NCBI GenBank assembly: GCA_024114885.1
Contig: CP099420.1
Location: 682,001-746,000, forward strand
Reading direction: 5' to 3'
Source of the DNA: Septoria linicola
Lineage: Eukaryota; Ascomycota; Dothideomycetes; Mycosphaerellales; Mycosphaerellaceae
DNA: 64,000 bases
The notes under the pieces: generated by a model
What the model was told of the DNA's origin: nothing
What the model saw: only the letters and a program-made list of their open reading frames with translations
Databases searched by the model: none
Shown: positions 12,819 through 24,750 of the stretch, piece after piece
Layout: each line of letters opens with the position of its first letter
Numbering within the stretch: position 1 is the stretch's first letter
Position numbers and translations under genes: made by a program

Positions 12819-13449
12819 TGTTTGATGCGATAGCTTGCTTTCTTCGCGCATCGTACTTCGCGTTCTGCATCGTACGCATTGGGTAGATTGGGACACTCGT
12901 TTGGTCGAGATAGCAGGGTGTTCAATTCGCAACTTTGTGCTTTCTGTAGTCTTGTGATCATTCTCCAAGATTTTGGCTCCAGATCTAGGCCTTTCCGCGA
13001 TGTGCTTGTGGTATGCCGAGATGATACCGGCGGATCCGGTTCGTGGTGCCATTGATGAGCCTTCCATGATCAGTCGTGGCCATCTGAGCACTGCACATTG
13101 CACAAGTTGGCCTAGTCATGGTTTCTTCTAAGAGAGCGTACAAGTGATAAGGTAGTCCTGATTGAAAAGGATAAGGTTGTAATGCTGCTGATCTCCATGA
13201 TGTTGTTGTAAGAAGTTCGGATAGGGGAGCCAATGCCGCGCGTCCGCATACGAGTCTTGGCGTTAACCATCCCGACTCCTGGGCTAACTTACTGACGGAT
13301 ACGGGTGCCTGAAGATCACTGACAAACTGCAGAGGTAGACCGCGCGGTCTTGTCCTCGCACAATGCACATACGGTAATGTAGTCAAGGCACATCGAGGCC
13401 TGCTGACCATCCGCGCTCTGCTTGCGAAGACATTCTTTCAACATGCCAG
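12819..13449. other. Intergenic, nothing recognised
   Basis: 3' flank of the protease-like gene and promoter of the next plus-strand gene. Short minus-strand frames here have no supporting features. Confidence 0.5.
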
Positions 13450-14521
13450 ATGCCTCACTTACGACCCTCTGAGCTCCTCTCGTTACTTTTCCTTCTCCTG
13501 TCATTACTGGCACATAATGTCTATGCCATTGGCGTTAGCTTCAGCACTCCAGGCGCTGGCTCAACGTGGCCAGCGGGGCCGATAGTAAGTCCTCATGAGT
13601 GTGAACTACACAAGTGCAGAATCGCTGGCTTACAAGATCCTGGTACAGACAGTAAAATGGGTCGATGCTGGCGGATCGCCGAACATGGCGGCCCTGGACA
13701 CCTATCGATTGCAATTGATTGTAGGCGGCAACGAGCCTGGGAACTCCGATGTGATAGCCACGATTGGCGCCAACGATAGCAGCGTTGCAAACGGGCAGGT
13801 GGCAGGCACGATCGCAGCCAATGTCTCACAGTCTGTTGAGAATGGATTCTACTTCAAGATGATCAGCAATACCACAGATGAGAACCAGGTGATCAACTAC
13901 AGCTTCCGATTCACCCTCATAAACATGAAAGGAACGACAGCAAGTAATATCCTGGACGGCGCGAATGCTGCGAGAGGCAGCGATGATGTTCCGGCTGCGC
14001 AATACAACATGATCACTGGCCCTTCAGCCAGCTCATCTGCTGATGTAACGACGACTGCCACTGCGACTGCGACTGCTACGAGTTCACCAGATCAGGACGA
14101 CGATGGAGACGACGGCAACGATCTTGCGACCGGAACAAAGGTCGGCATCGGTATAGGCGTAATATTTGCCTTCATTGGTGCAGCAAGTTGCTTCGCATGG
14201 GCAGTCATGCTGTATAGGCATCGCAAAAAGCGTAGACTGGAACGTGCGAACACACTGGATAGCGCCAAATCGTCCACAAATGCGCCGCGGGTGGTTTCAC
14301 ATATTGGAAAAGCCGAATTACCTGCGCATTCCTCGACGCGATCGCAGACTTCCTTGCCGACTGAGTTGAGCCCAATCGGGGCACGTTACGAGATGTCGGG
14401 AGAGTCAAGACCATTCGAGGCCGCAAGAGCAAGCATTTATGAATTGGACAGCGGTTGGGATGGCTGGGAGGCTGCAAGTGGGCGTAAAAGCAAGGCGTAT
14501 GATCCTACGAATGTGGTATAA
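13450..14521 (+). CDS. Kre9/Knh1-like domain membrane protein
   Basis: Exons 13450-13584 and 13649-14521 join in phase 0 to 335 aa. Residues 1-26 form a signal peptide with a strong Leu-rich core (LLSLLFLLLSLLAHNVYA). The next part (FSTPGAGSTWPAGPI, then TVKWVDAGGSPNM) resembles the N-terminal Ig-like domain of Kre9/Knh1 cell-wall beta-1,6-glucan proteins, which is common in small secreted fungal proteins. A Thr/Ala-Ser linker leads to a transmembrane helix (KVGIGIGVIFAFIGAASCFAW) and a basic cytoplasmic tail. Probable plasma-membrane protein facing the wall; the wall-glucan link is inferred from the domain only. The intron acceptor at 13648 was chosen because the alternative at 13652 breaks the frame. 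Confidence 0.8.
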
Positions 14522-14878
14522 TTATTTGGTGCAGGAAGATACATATCACGAATGTACGAAATCTACAGCCCGGCCAATCGTGAAACCTTTGCTGCACCGA
14601 CGTAGCATGTTCTGCGACGGACGAAAGCTGAGCTCAAAGCCGAATGCTTGGAAATGTATCATTGCAACGTCACAAAGTTGCAGACGTTCTGCGGTTCGGT
14701 CGGGAAGTGGCATATCTTCGAATGTGGAGTTTGCAGCTTCGAGCGCGGTTCGAATGAGCGTGTTAAGTCCGAGAAGGTATTTACATCGACCTCGCTCGCA
14801 AACCGAAGCTTGAGAGAGCTCGAAACAACTGTGGACTAAACCACCATTTCAAGACAAGGCAATCAAGATCACACCAAA
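14522..14878. other. Short intergenic region, nothing recognised
   Basis: Promoter of the downstream dehydrogenase gene; only chance open frames were seen. Confidence 0.5.
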
Positions 14879-15837
14879 ATGTCACAAAAGCCAGGCGCAA
14901 AGCTGCAGAGCAGCGGTACGGATTTTACGCCTACCATTCACCACGATACATATGGCTACATCAATCCGGAGCAGTTCAGTCTCCAGGGCCGAGCTGTCTT
15001 CATCACCGGTGCGTCGAAAGGTGTCGGTAGAGCTACAGCTATTGCGTATGCTAAAGCTGGCGCATCATACATTGCCGTTGCTGCTCGTTCTGGACTGGAC
15101 ACGCTTGCCACGAAGATGCTCGACGCTGCTGTTCGAGTAGGCAAGTCAGCACCGAATGTGCTGCAATTGAGCGTGGATGTGACGAGCGAGGAGAGCGTTG
15201 GTCATGCAGCAAAACAGGCTGAGCAGGCTTTCGGCCGATTGGACATCCTGATCAATAATGCCGGATATCTGGAAAACTTCGTACCCATCACTGAGTCAGA
15301 TCCTAAGGACTGGTGGCGAGTATGGGATGCAAGTGCCATATTCACACCGACTGCCTCGCACCGGCTAATATGATTCAGGTCAACATCAAGGGCGTCTACC
15401 TCGTGACACGGGCTCTTCTTCCGTTGATGCTCAAGACCGAAAACGGGCAAAAGATTGTCCTCAATGTGTCGTCAATTGGTGCGCATTTCATCATGCCTGG
15501 TGCGTCAGGCTACCAGTCTGGAAAGCTTGCTTTGCTTCGGCTTGGCGAATTCTTGAACGCCGACTACAAGGAGCACGACTTGTTGTCGCTCAGTGTTCAT
15601 CCCGGAAGCATCCCGACAGAGCTTGCGAAACAAATGCCAGAGGAGGTACATAAGTTCCTGATTGACGCACCGGAACTGGCTGCAGACACGATGATCTGGC
15701 TCACAGCTGAGAGGCGAGACTGGTTGAGAGGACGCTATGTCAGCTGCAACTGGGACTTGAAGGAATTGCTTGACAAGCGTGAACAGATTGTGAAGGACGA
15801 TCTGCTGAAGGTCAGGATGGATGTTGGTATGTTGTAA
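14879..15837 (+). CDS. Short-chain dehydrogenase/reductase
   Basis: A classical SDR of 302 aa from exons 14879-15328 and 15379-15837. The Rossmann cofactor motif is TGASKGVG; NNAG, the catalytic Ser region (LNVSSIGAHF) and the Y-x-x-x-K pair (YQSGK) are all present, followed by HPGSIPTEL. The enzyme should be an NAD(P)(H)-dependent oxidoreductase in the cytosol; the substrate cannot be told. The intron uses a GC donor (GAT|GCAAGT) with acceptor TTCAG: this is the only choice that keeps frame and gives the expected W-D-V-N-I-K-G motif. No biosynthetic cluster is visible around it. Confidence 0.92.
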
Positions 15838-16251
15838 GATCACGCTTCGATCCTATGGCAAAGTGTGGTCTTTATTAATTTACAAGGGTGCCTGTCGAGG
15901 CTTGGCATGTCCCCATGGCAACACTGCCAGCTCAGCTGTCGGATGCTCAACGCGAGCTCCAGAGCAAGAAGCCTGCTGTATGTGCTACCGGTATGCAGCC
16001 TCAAAAGCTTTATAGACACAGTGATGCCTGTCATATAGCTTTGGTAGGTCGTGAGGAGTCAGGAACTCTGAGGTGGCGCGCTTGGCCTGTGTCATTCCTT
16101 GGTGTTACACATGCCAGCTGAATGTGACAAAGCGGGACCTCAGTCAACAATCTTACCTTTGTTCACTTGATGAAGACTTTGCCACTGTATATCATCTTGA
16201 GCCATTCGCCACTCACATAGCTTGTCCTAGGAACATCGGCTGCATATCAAA
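15838..16251. other. Intergenic, nothing recognised
   Basis: Chance open frames only. An upstream exon encoding a signal peptide for the next gene could lie here, but none was convincing. Confidence 0.4.
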
Positions 16252-17319
16252 ATGGTGGATACTGGCCCAAACGTCCTTGGCGACCTGATCGCTGGCATCT
16301 CGTCAGACTCATGGTACTCGATCCAAGCATTCGCATCAGACTACTATCTTGGGCTCAATGACAGTACGTTGTGATGGGATGGAAATCTACACTTCTCCGC
16401 TGACAACCTGCAGCAACCACAGACACGCCTGTGCCGGCTCAGCTCAGCAATGTTGAAGATCCCACGCTCTGGCAATTTGTAGCTTCTGGTCCAGAAGCAA
16501 GTCAAGGCGTGTATGCTTTGCGCTCGAAAGCAGCAGAGGGCCGATTCTGCTTGTACAGTGGCTGTAGCGGTCCGGAGATCTGCGTTGAGGGTCCTTCAGT
16601 CCAGCCATGTGGAAATGATACCGGCCAGTAAGTCATCTCCATTTTTTAGTCTAATGCTAGGGCTCAGCAGCGTGGGAACATATAGAGAAGTCAGAATCAT
16701 TCATAGAAGTAACAGTTGCTAACGGCGCCCAGATTCCAGCTGTACAACAGTTCATCAGAAAGTGGCGGCGTGATCTTCACAACGTATCAGTCTGATGGCC
16801 GATCTGCCTTGTCAGTCTTCAGCGGGAGCTCGGAAGGAGACCCCATAGAAGGCACAGACCTTGCTGTAAGCAATACCGAGGAAGGCGACTATCTCTGGGC
16901 GATTCGAAGAGAGGAGACAGTGGACGATGCAGCATTTCCGGTCACATTTGTAAGCCATAGCGAGGCCATTGTTCCACGCATGACTGATGTGAGCATAGAC
17001 ACCCATATATGCCACTGCTCCGACCAGCAGCACAACAAGCATATCTTCGTCGACCACCCAGTCGTCTAGCAGCACTACAGGGGCCGGAGAAGGTCCATCC
17101 ACGACTACTCAGACTACAATCATCACCTCAACGCCGGCAACAACGACCACGGAAAGTGCGAGCCCCGCGGAGTCTTCTACCGAGACCACAACCTCGGAGA
17201 CATCAGAAACTTCCGCTCCAGCTCAACAACCTGGATCTTCAGCTTCGCGGACTGACCTTTCTGTAAAGGCTGTTGTCGCTGGCCTCGCTTTCTTTTCGCT
17301 TCTCGGCTTGAGCATGTAG
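16252..17319 (+). CDS. Ser/Thr-rich protein with hydrophobic C-terminal tail, unknown
   Basis: Four exons (16252-16363, 16414-16627, 16733-16949, 16999-17319) join in phase to 287 aa. The N-terminal two thirds form a compact-looking domain with paired cysteines (CLYSGCSGPEICVEG, then QPCGND). It is followed by a Thr/Ser-rich linker and a hydrophobic end (VKAVVAGLAFFSLLGLSM) that fits a GPI signal or a membrane anchor. No signal peptide is visible after the ATG at 16252, which follows an in-frame stop at 16228, so the true start may be in an upstream exon. The last intron (16950-16998) was chosen over a later donor because it alone keeps phase. I do not recognise the family; a surface protein is inferred. 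Confidence 0.6.
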
Positions 17320-17676
17320 GTTCTAGTATGCTTGACGACCCTAGGTGGCCAAGGATGAGTGGCAATGATCTGGAGCTTACTGTCTCATGATGCGGGAGCG
17401 AAATTGGATCTTGGTATGAAGATATGCAAATAATGTGTAAAAAATGATTATATCATTTTCTCCGACCTTACCTCGACAGCATTTGACACCTGTGGTCGGC
17501 GCAGTGAGCATAGAGTCACAAATGAACATCGAGAGACAAAGCTCCTCTCCGAAAAAGTCGTGAAACACATCTGCCAGACCCCTGCACTTCACCTGCAGCA
17601 AGCTGCACCTTCCTGTCACTTCTACAGGAAGGTTTATAGTGCAAACAAACACTAATATCTCCATCGAAGCAAGTTC
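17320..17676. other. Intergenic, nothing recognised
   Basis: Lies between the surface-protein gene and the tRNA-like element. A 123-codon minus-strand frame runs through both and is not supported. Confidence 0.5.
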
Positions 17677-17796
17677 GGGGAAGTAGTTCAATGGTAGAAC
17701 ATCACACGAATAGCGGTGGTGGCACTCGCGGGTCTCCCGCAGCCCCATTATCTCTCAGGAGTTGTGAAGACGCGGGTTCGATTCTCGCCTTCTCGA
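17677..17796 (+). tRNA. tRNA-Gly-like element with about 49 extra bases in the anticodon loop
   Basis: The 5' part has an acceptor strand (17677-17683), T8-A9 and a perfect D arm (GTTC-AATGGTA-GAAC). The 3' part has a T arm with the loop TTCGATT (17777-17783) and a pairing acceptor strand (17789-17795; 6 of 7 pairs, with G-G at the end), then a T-run a few bases downstream suitable for Pol III termination. Together they resemble fungal tRNA-Gly. The anticodon stem can form (TCACA at 17702-17706 with TGTGA at 17763-17767), but 56 bases separate its arms instead of 7, and position 33 is G, not the universal T. A normal intron after position 37 therefore does not explain it. A tRNA pseudogene or tRNA-derived element is likely. 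Confidence 0.4.
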
Positions 17797-18449
17797 ATGT
17801 TTTTCCTTTTTGCTTTTGCTGCCTCTCTTTTGCTGCTGCGGGAATTTTCATTTTGAGATAGATAGGAGAAAGGTCTGTCTGTGGACTCTATCTCTGATAT
17901 CGTGACGGCAGCCATGGTGACGATCAGTTCACTGGCTGTTCCGTTTTGGTGTCTGAGCGAGAGAGAACCCTCACTTATAGGTAGGCAAGCTGATAGTCTT
18001 CACCTAATATCGAATTTTTCAACCTCCGCTCTGAGAACCTGAGCAATAGTCGCAAAGCAAGGCTTAGATTTGCCTAATTTGTGTAGTTTCGATGTATTTC
18101 ACAAACACAGACTCGTCACTTGGCCACCATCTGATCGAATTCCTCGCGTCACTCGAACGGCACCATCACGAAGCACATTGGTGTGCAAGTAGGCGCAAAG
18201 ATAGTCATGAATAAGAGGTCATCTGAAGCCGGAGCTTTCTTGCCTCAAATGGCCAATGTAAATAATACGCTCTACAACTTGCTCTCGTGAAGCTAACTTA
18301 CTCTAGCTGAAACCTGACCGATATTCCAGCTGGTCCAAAACCAACTCTGCCCGAGGGCAGTGACCATGCTGTCACGGCGCAGACCAATATCCCGCGACAC
18401 TTCTCGCGGTCCAGAGACGGCTTGATCACGGAATATCGTTATAAGTGTT
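17797..18449. other. Intergenic, nothing recognised
   Basis: No open frame of note and no repeat was recognised. Confidence 0.5.
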
Positions 18450-19189
18450 TCATCTCACCTGTCCGCAATCATCTTCCCAAAGCTCATTCAAGGCTTTGAC
18501 TGTCGCAGCTCGCTGCTGAGCTTCTCTCCTCTCCTGCCTTGATTCTTTCAGCCACCGCTTCACCCTCGAAAGATCCTCACCATGCTTCATATCCCACAAG
18601 CCTTGCACAGAAGTCGTCATCCCTTGGCTTAAAATGCAGTCTGGACACATCCAGCCCAATCTCATGGGAGGATGGTCTGGCAAGCCGACGCATTCGAGGT
18701 GGAACCAACCAGGTTTGCACTATCAGTCAATGTCAGCGGCCGACCACATTTACTCGAGAGAAAAGAACGACTCACATCTCTCACGCTACACCTCACCAAC
18801 TCCTCAATGTCCACATCACCACCATCTTTCCCGCTGGCCACACTCTTGCAAACACAAAACTCCACCCTTCCTCCCGCACAATCACGATCGAGAGCTTCGA
18901 AGAATCGGTTTCCGCGGTAGCCAGCGAACCTCAGACCCTCTTCGTCCGTGTGGTCGATATCTGCTCCATCCCTGGAGAAGTTGTCTTGCAATTTCGGATC
19001 GGAAGCTCGAAGTTCTGTCTGTAGTCGGCTTGTGCGGCGTATTGAGCCACCACTGGGGGGACTTGTTGCTTTCTTTGGGCTGACGCGCCTTTGAGATGCT
19101 GCGGTGGCTGCTTGTGTGGTGACTCGTTTGGATCGTCGGCCGTTCAGCAGGGGCATTTCTGGTAAAGATTGTGAAGGCGATGATAACAT
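18450..19189 (-). CDS. PHD-finger protein
   Basis: Exons 19189-18776 and 18719-18450 join in phase 0 to 227 aa. The basic N-terminal region (NGRRSKRVTTQ, SPKKATSP) is probably disordered and nuclear. The intron falls inside a PHD-type zinc finger whose ligands run F-C-V-C, then V-R-C-S-V-R-D-C, then GWFHLEC and WMCPDC, fitting C4HC3. PHD fingers usually read histone H3 tails. The finger is followed by a charged helical C-terminus (KRWLKESRQERREAQQ). It resembles the finger of ING/Set3-type chromatin proteins, but I see no ING helix domain, so no symbol is given. Without splicing the finger would be destroyed, which supports the exon pair. The start at 19189 is the first ATG in frame. Confidence 0.8.
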
Positions 19190-19407
19190 GTTCGTGCTGT
19201 TTGATGGTGGGTAGATCGCGATGATGTTGAAAGACGTTACGATTTCATGTCCAGCGGAAGGAACTGATGCATAGGAAGAGATCGATTGTGCGCTTCGTGC
19301 AGCCTGCAATCCGAGCTAATGAGGGAACTGCAGCTAGCAAACGATTTGTATCACACAATTTTCACCTTGCTCGCAAGCTTCCATATCTTTCACGCTTGTC
19401 ATTCCAT

Positions 19408-20220
19408 TCACAATGCTGCTTTGGCCAAGTTGTTCTGGAAGTTCGCATCCTTGAAGGGTACATTCGCGTCACCTAATCATGTTTCAGCTTCAATTCTTTT
19501 CATCTAGTGTCGCAATACTCACCAAAGTCCGTGTTCTCCAGTGACGTCCTTGCGGCAGAAGGCAAGCTCTCCCATGCAATCAGCGGCTGTTGTCCGCCTT
19601 GAGTGCTGGTAAAGCCAAGCTGGTGATTGACCGGAAATGTACTGAAGTACCGAATCAATGGACTCGTCCCGCTCAGATTAGGAGAAGTCGTGGTGTCGTA
19701 GTCGCCATGCGCGGATGCAGCTACGCCTCGTATCGTTGCAGATGTTGAAGCAGCCGAAAGCCAGACGACTATGCTCTCCCAATCGTGACGATGACCCAGT
19801 CCAGTCGAAGGGGAGTCTTTCGGCCAGTACCAGGAGTACATGATTGCATATGCTCCATTGTAGGTGCCTGCTCGGGAATAGATCTGCCCGGTGCTCGAGG
19901 AGCAGCCATCTGAAGAGCCGCCTGAAGGGTTGAGACCACCACTGTCCGAATTCAGCACGATCTTCACCTTAAAAAGAAAAGATTCACAGCACTCACCCTG
20001 TATTTCCGCCAGCATCCACAGCAGGGAATGGCACGCACCCGTCGTCAACCTTCAAATATGGCTTGTACTTGAGATACAGCTGTCCTGTCGTGCCACTAGG
20101 GACAGTCTGTGCAAATCCCTTGACTGCATCATGATTGATAACAGCTCTCTTTCCGATGGGCGTCGGAGCTGCCGACACAATGGCGGAGAGAGCCAAGATA
20201 GCAGAAGTGAAGAAGTGCAT
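19408..20220 (-). CDS. Necrosis- and ethylene-inducing-like protein (NLP, NPP1 family)
   Basis: NLPs are secreted proteins of plant-associated microbes; cytolytic members damage dicot membranes by binding sphingolipids, while others are not toxic. Exons 20220-19997, 19941-19523 and 19472-19408 join in phase to 235 aa. A signal peptide (FFTSAILALSAIVSAAP) is followed by the NPP1 domain with the family hallmark GHRHDWE and two cysteines, as in type 1 NLPs. The small third exon restores the usual C-terminal end; reading on without the last intron would give a shorter, atypical end. No lesion is seen. Whether it is cytolytic cannot be judged from sequence alone. Confidence 0.93.
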
Positions 20221-21243
20221 CGCGAGATTCTCTATACGATTGATGGTGCTGGCGATCTTGGCTGCGATGTCTCCTCTGTCAATACCGTGGGCTTCAACCT
20301 GTTTTATATCACTTCCCATACAAAATTGGCGTCTAGCAGATCAGCTATCCATTGGGCAGGTGCTTCGTTGCCCCGCTCGCAACCTAAGCTGCATACGATG
20401 GTATGCTCGCTATGCACCACGTGCCAACTCTCGTTCGCAGACGCATGTCTCGCAAGGTACGCGAAGTGCAGTAGTGAGGTTGTAACGATGCCGGGTATAT
20501 ACCTTGATGATTCGCTCCGAGCAGATCCGCAAGGTCAAGTGATGAATAGTGTCGGAGGTGCAGCTCGTGTTAGCAAGTGACCCCGGTCCAGTTGCGAAAC
20601 GGGCGAAACGTCCGACTTCACCTATACGCTTCGCACTTCAGCAACGCAGCTTCGCCGTGAAAAGCTCGGCGCGCCCACACAAGCGAGCACAAGATAGTGA
20701 TTGCACAATCCGAGTCCTGAATCGGAAGCACGCATGACCAAGCATGTAGATGAAGCTGTGTCCAACAATAATCTTCTCTCACTCCACGGTCCACTGAGGA
20801 GAATCTGTGAGCATCTTCTCTCGATGATGGCCACGCCCTTAGCAGAACATATATCATAATTCTACTATATGCACGTCACAGAAGAATATATAATCGTACT
20901 TCTTACGTTGAATGGACTCAGCCCAGCGGACTGGGCATCCTCCTCCATTTGCATCAAATCCGCTTGTCCTCCTCAGTGCACTACAAATACACCTAGCGTG
21001 TCGTCACCAGGCCAGAAAAGCGTGCAATTGGTGCACAATCAGGCGTCCGCCCACGCCGTTGCTAATGTCGAACTTTTGGTCGTCTCGCATATTCGATCTT
21101 TGAATTAACACCAAGGATCCATTTGCGTCTTGCAGGCTTCTCGTGTTGCCTTTCCCGAGCGCTCATCGGGTTCTGCTTTGTCGATATATTCACAGCCCGA
21201 GCTCGAACCGTCGCTATTTTGCCTCCAGAGTTTCGCAGTTCGC
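20221..21243. other. Intergenic, nothing recognised
   Basis: Contains the NLP promoter on the left and the 3' flank of the deubiquitinase gene on the right. Open frames here are short and lack motifs; the longer plus-strand frame at 19891-20580 is largely antisense to the NLP gene. Confidence 0.5.
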
Positions 21244-24164
21244 TCAATCACGAATGCGCTCATACAGCAGGATGTATGCGACCTTGTTGTCACGAACGCC
21301 TTCCTTCTTCGCGATTGGCGTTCGCTTGCCGGTAGTGCTGGTAGGTGTCGCAGTACCGTTCGTTACCGAAGCAGCAACGCCGCTCCAATTCTTCTTGTGT
21401 CCGCTGATATTCCCGTTGACCTCGGACCAGGGCTTTTCCTCCTCTGGCTCCTTCTCGGCCTCGTCAAGACCTTGATACATGTTTCGCTGCTTTTGCATAT
21501 CTTGGTCAGCCTTGTGCTGCTCGAGAGCTTTGGCCAGGATCTTAGGATCTTCTTCAGCACCGCCCTCGGCCACGTCTTCTGCTCGAATGCGGCGGATGAT
21601 GGTGTCGTCCATGCGGATCCATTCACGGCTATCCTGTCGAAGCACATCCACGGTGTAGTGCCCACCTGCTGCGGACTTGCCATGATGGTAGACAACAGCC
21701 GTCAGTCTGTATTTTGGCAGACCTGAGATCTGCAGACCAGCGCGCTTGGCCGGCGAGAACACTTCCTTTGGGATCTGTAGCTCGAGTGGATAGCCAACTT
21801 TCTTCCAAATCTTTTGCGTGCCATTCAGGCTGCTATTGTACTCGAAGCGCTTCAGGTGAAGAATAAGTACCGGCGGCAGAGTGTCAATGAAGACTTGCTT
21901 CTTTGCCACGTTGCCGCGTCCACCGAAATCACCAGTCAAGGCTTCGATGTTTGTTAGATTCTTGAGCGCATCAACAATGTTGCTGACGTGCTGAGCACCG
22001 ATGTCAAGCTGCAGAGGCTTGTAAGGCTCCAGTGTGACGGAGTCTTTTTGTCCTGGGACACGGAGCTCCGATCGGAGATGACCACCGAAGACTTTGGTGA
22101 TTGGAGAGGGTGCATCCTGTTGTCCAGCGGTACGAGTTATGGCAGCCTTCTGCTTTGGGCCAACCTCGAGCCATCCATCGGCTGAGTTGGGCGATAGGAC
22201 AGTCTCGGGCGATGATACACCGTTCGTTTGTGGCTGCTCCTCGACTTGGCCTTGCATGACGTGCACACATTCATCATGGAGTCCCTCGAGCAAGAAGCCA
22301 AGGAATTCTTCAGCGTCCTGTTGGTGTCCACGCTGCATGCAAGTCAGCTTCTTTCCAAACCAAGATGGATCAAACAACATACCCTCATGCTTGCAAACCG
22401 AGGCAGCTTGCGAATGACCTCATAGACGTAATCTGGTGTGATTGACTCGCCATAGTGCTCAAGCTGCTCCTGCTTGAGCGACGAGCGCAACCCATCTGCT
22501 GTGTCTGCACTCGCCAAGCTCTTGAACTCACGCATGAACATGATCATGGCATCGACTAAAGGGGTATCGCTCTTCATGGAGTACACAGTACGCTGGCGTA
22601 CTTGGTCCAAAAAGGTGTAGAATGGAACGCAAAAGACCAAAACTTGAAGAATCTGTGCGCAAGATGTCAGTTCTGTGCCGATGGCATTCTTCATATCGCG
22701 TACTCACAGAATTCATATAGCACATGTTTCCAGTATTGACGAGACCTCTTGGCTCAAGGAAGTTCAGCTGAGCATCGTTGTTCACACTGTACTGCTTGAG
22801 CGCATCAGCAAGAGAGGCGGACTTGGGCAATTGAAAGCCGTTCGTCACGACCTCGCTCTTCTGGAGGCCTGCAGCCAGGGCTGCAGTCTTGGGAGCATTG
22901 CGCTTCACCAGATCGGCCCAGGACTTGGGCACTGGTTTCGCCTCTGGCGTTCTCACAGCTTCGGTCTCCACTTGAACTTCCACTACTGGTGCCGTCTCTT
23001 CTGTAGTTGTAGTTGCTTGCTCTTCAGGCTTTGGAGTGGTCTCCTCTCCTGCTTGGGATTGTGCCTGCTTGTGCGAGGTCGATCGTGGCGATGCCTCCTT
23101 CGGCTTGGCGAGACCTGGAATAGACGGAACAGCTATTGCTGTCCTCGTGGCTCGGCGAGCATGTGGCTGTTGGGTGGGAGTTGGTTTCGGGGAGGATACA
23201 GGCGCCGGCGCAGGGGTGGCAGGAGTCGATACGTTCGTGTAGTCGCTCTCGGAAGGCGCTTGGGAAGTGGCGGGCGTCTCAGGCTCAGATGGTGCTGCGA
23301 TCGTAGAGGTTTCGGACTGTGGCTCAGGCTCGCACTCATCAGCGGCCGCAGGAATCTGCTGCGCTTCTGATTCCGCCACTGGAGCTTCTTCCTTGGTGCT
23401 TTCGCGGCTAGGAAGAGCTACCGCGTTGTTGCCAGCACGAAGATTTCTCCTCCTGCGGCGTCGCGGAGTAGCACGTGCCGGAAATGTAGAACGGCCTTCG
23501 GGCACAGAGTACCATGGCAGCTTAGATTACGTCAGCATATGGCGAGATACGTGGTGCAGGATTGAATTACCTTGGGCCAGTATGGTACTTTGTACTCTGG
23601 TGAGAGCGAGAGTGGGTTCTGGGCTGTGGACTGGCGACGAGACGAAGGTGGTGGAGGTGTTTCCACGCGCTCTTCAGGCTTGGGCGCCACGGCAGGCACA
23701 GGTGCGGGAAACGCAGCAGGTGTGAAGGCTGCAGCAGGAGCATGAATCTGAGCTGGCGCGGGCGATGGAGACGCAGCAGGCGGTTGATGATGGATGTACT
23801 GTGGGACAGGTCGCGGCGAGTGCGTAGACTGCGGGATCGGCGGAATCGGATGTTGCTGTCGTGTGACCGGTGTCATGGGCTGTCCGTGAGGTTGCGAGCT
23901 CACTATCATGGGTGACCTTTGCGCGTAGTGTTGGGGAGGCATCCATTGCTGCGGTGGCATGTAGTGCTGCGGGTAGCCTTGCTGCTGCCATCGCGGCGGC
24001 GGCGCGTGGTAGTATGCGTGTGGGTGTTGGTAGCCGCTGTAAGGCTGCATCGGCGAGAGCGGCGCATGCTGCGCGTAGGGATTGAAGTCTCGCCGCTGCG
24101 GGTGCATAGGGAGAGCTGGCGGCACGTTAGGCCCATGCCCTCCCTGCTGGTATGGGTTCTGCAT
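21244..24164 (-). CDS. Ubiquitin carboxyl-terminal hydrolase, Ubp3/USP10-like
   Basis: A USP-family cysteine protease that removes ubiquitin; Ubp3/USP10 enzymes act with Bre5/G3BP-type partners in vesicle transport, ribophagy and stress response. Exons 24164-23571, 23520-22708, 22652-22383 and 22332-21244 join in phase to 921 aa. The N-terminal 450 residues are low-complexity (Pro/Gln/Tyr-rich, then Pro/Glu/Thr-rich). The catalytic Cys is at about residue 465 (GLVNTGNMCYMNS), the QQDAEEFLG box follows at the exon 3/4 junction, and the catalytic His is at about 784 (GGHYTVDV) with Asp after WIRMDD. The protein ends with VAYILLYERI, close to the usual domain end. No auxiliary domain is visible. 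Assignment to Ubp3 rather than another USP rests on domain order and the Pro/Gln-rich N-terminus. Confidence 0.88.
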
Positions 24165-24750
24165 GGTCGATTCCTGGCGCTGTGCCTCCGCGGAGGCGCG
24201 GCGGACCTAGAGTCGGTCTGCCGATAGCGCTGCTAGTCCAGATATCGTCGAGCTCGTCTTAGTATCGTGAGCCTGCATCGAGCGACATGAGGAAGTGTAT
24301 GCCTGATGAAAGATGGGTGGTGACTCGGGCGGAGGGTGAGCTTTTATGTATTTTGAGGCCGCATGTGAGCACTGATCGAGGGTCGCGCCTTGGGTAGGAG
24401 AGGCGGTCGAATGCGGAGCTCTACTCTGCTCCGAGCAGTGCGCCGAAGGAAGAGTACAATTATTGCCGCGCGAATAGGTCGCGAGGTCGGTGTTGATACA
24501 ATGTCGTTGGAGGAGCATGGACAAAATGTTAACTAACGTTAGACCGGGAAAGTCCGTGGACCCACTTTTGAAATGGTAGAACTACATGACTTGTAGCAAT
24601 GCCGCTATCCTCAAACACTAGATACTCACCAACACACAGCCTCATCACGAGCTGTCCATGGCATTGTGTTCGAGTCAAGGTACAATGGTGGATGGGTACT
24701 GAGCGTTGGCAATGTGGGTATCTAAACATGCACCATGCTAACGAAGCCGA
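24165..24750. other. Intergenic, nothing recognised
   Basis: Promoter of the deubiquitinase gene and 3' flank of the Myb gene. Small frames here have no support. Confidence 0.5.

Noticed and set aside
19891..20580. 229-codon plus-strand open frame
   Set aside because: Mostly antisense to the NLP gene and without motifs.
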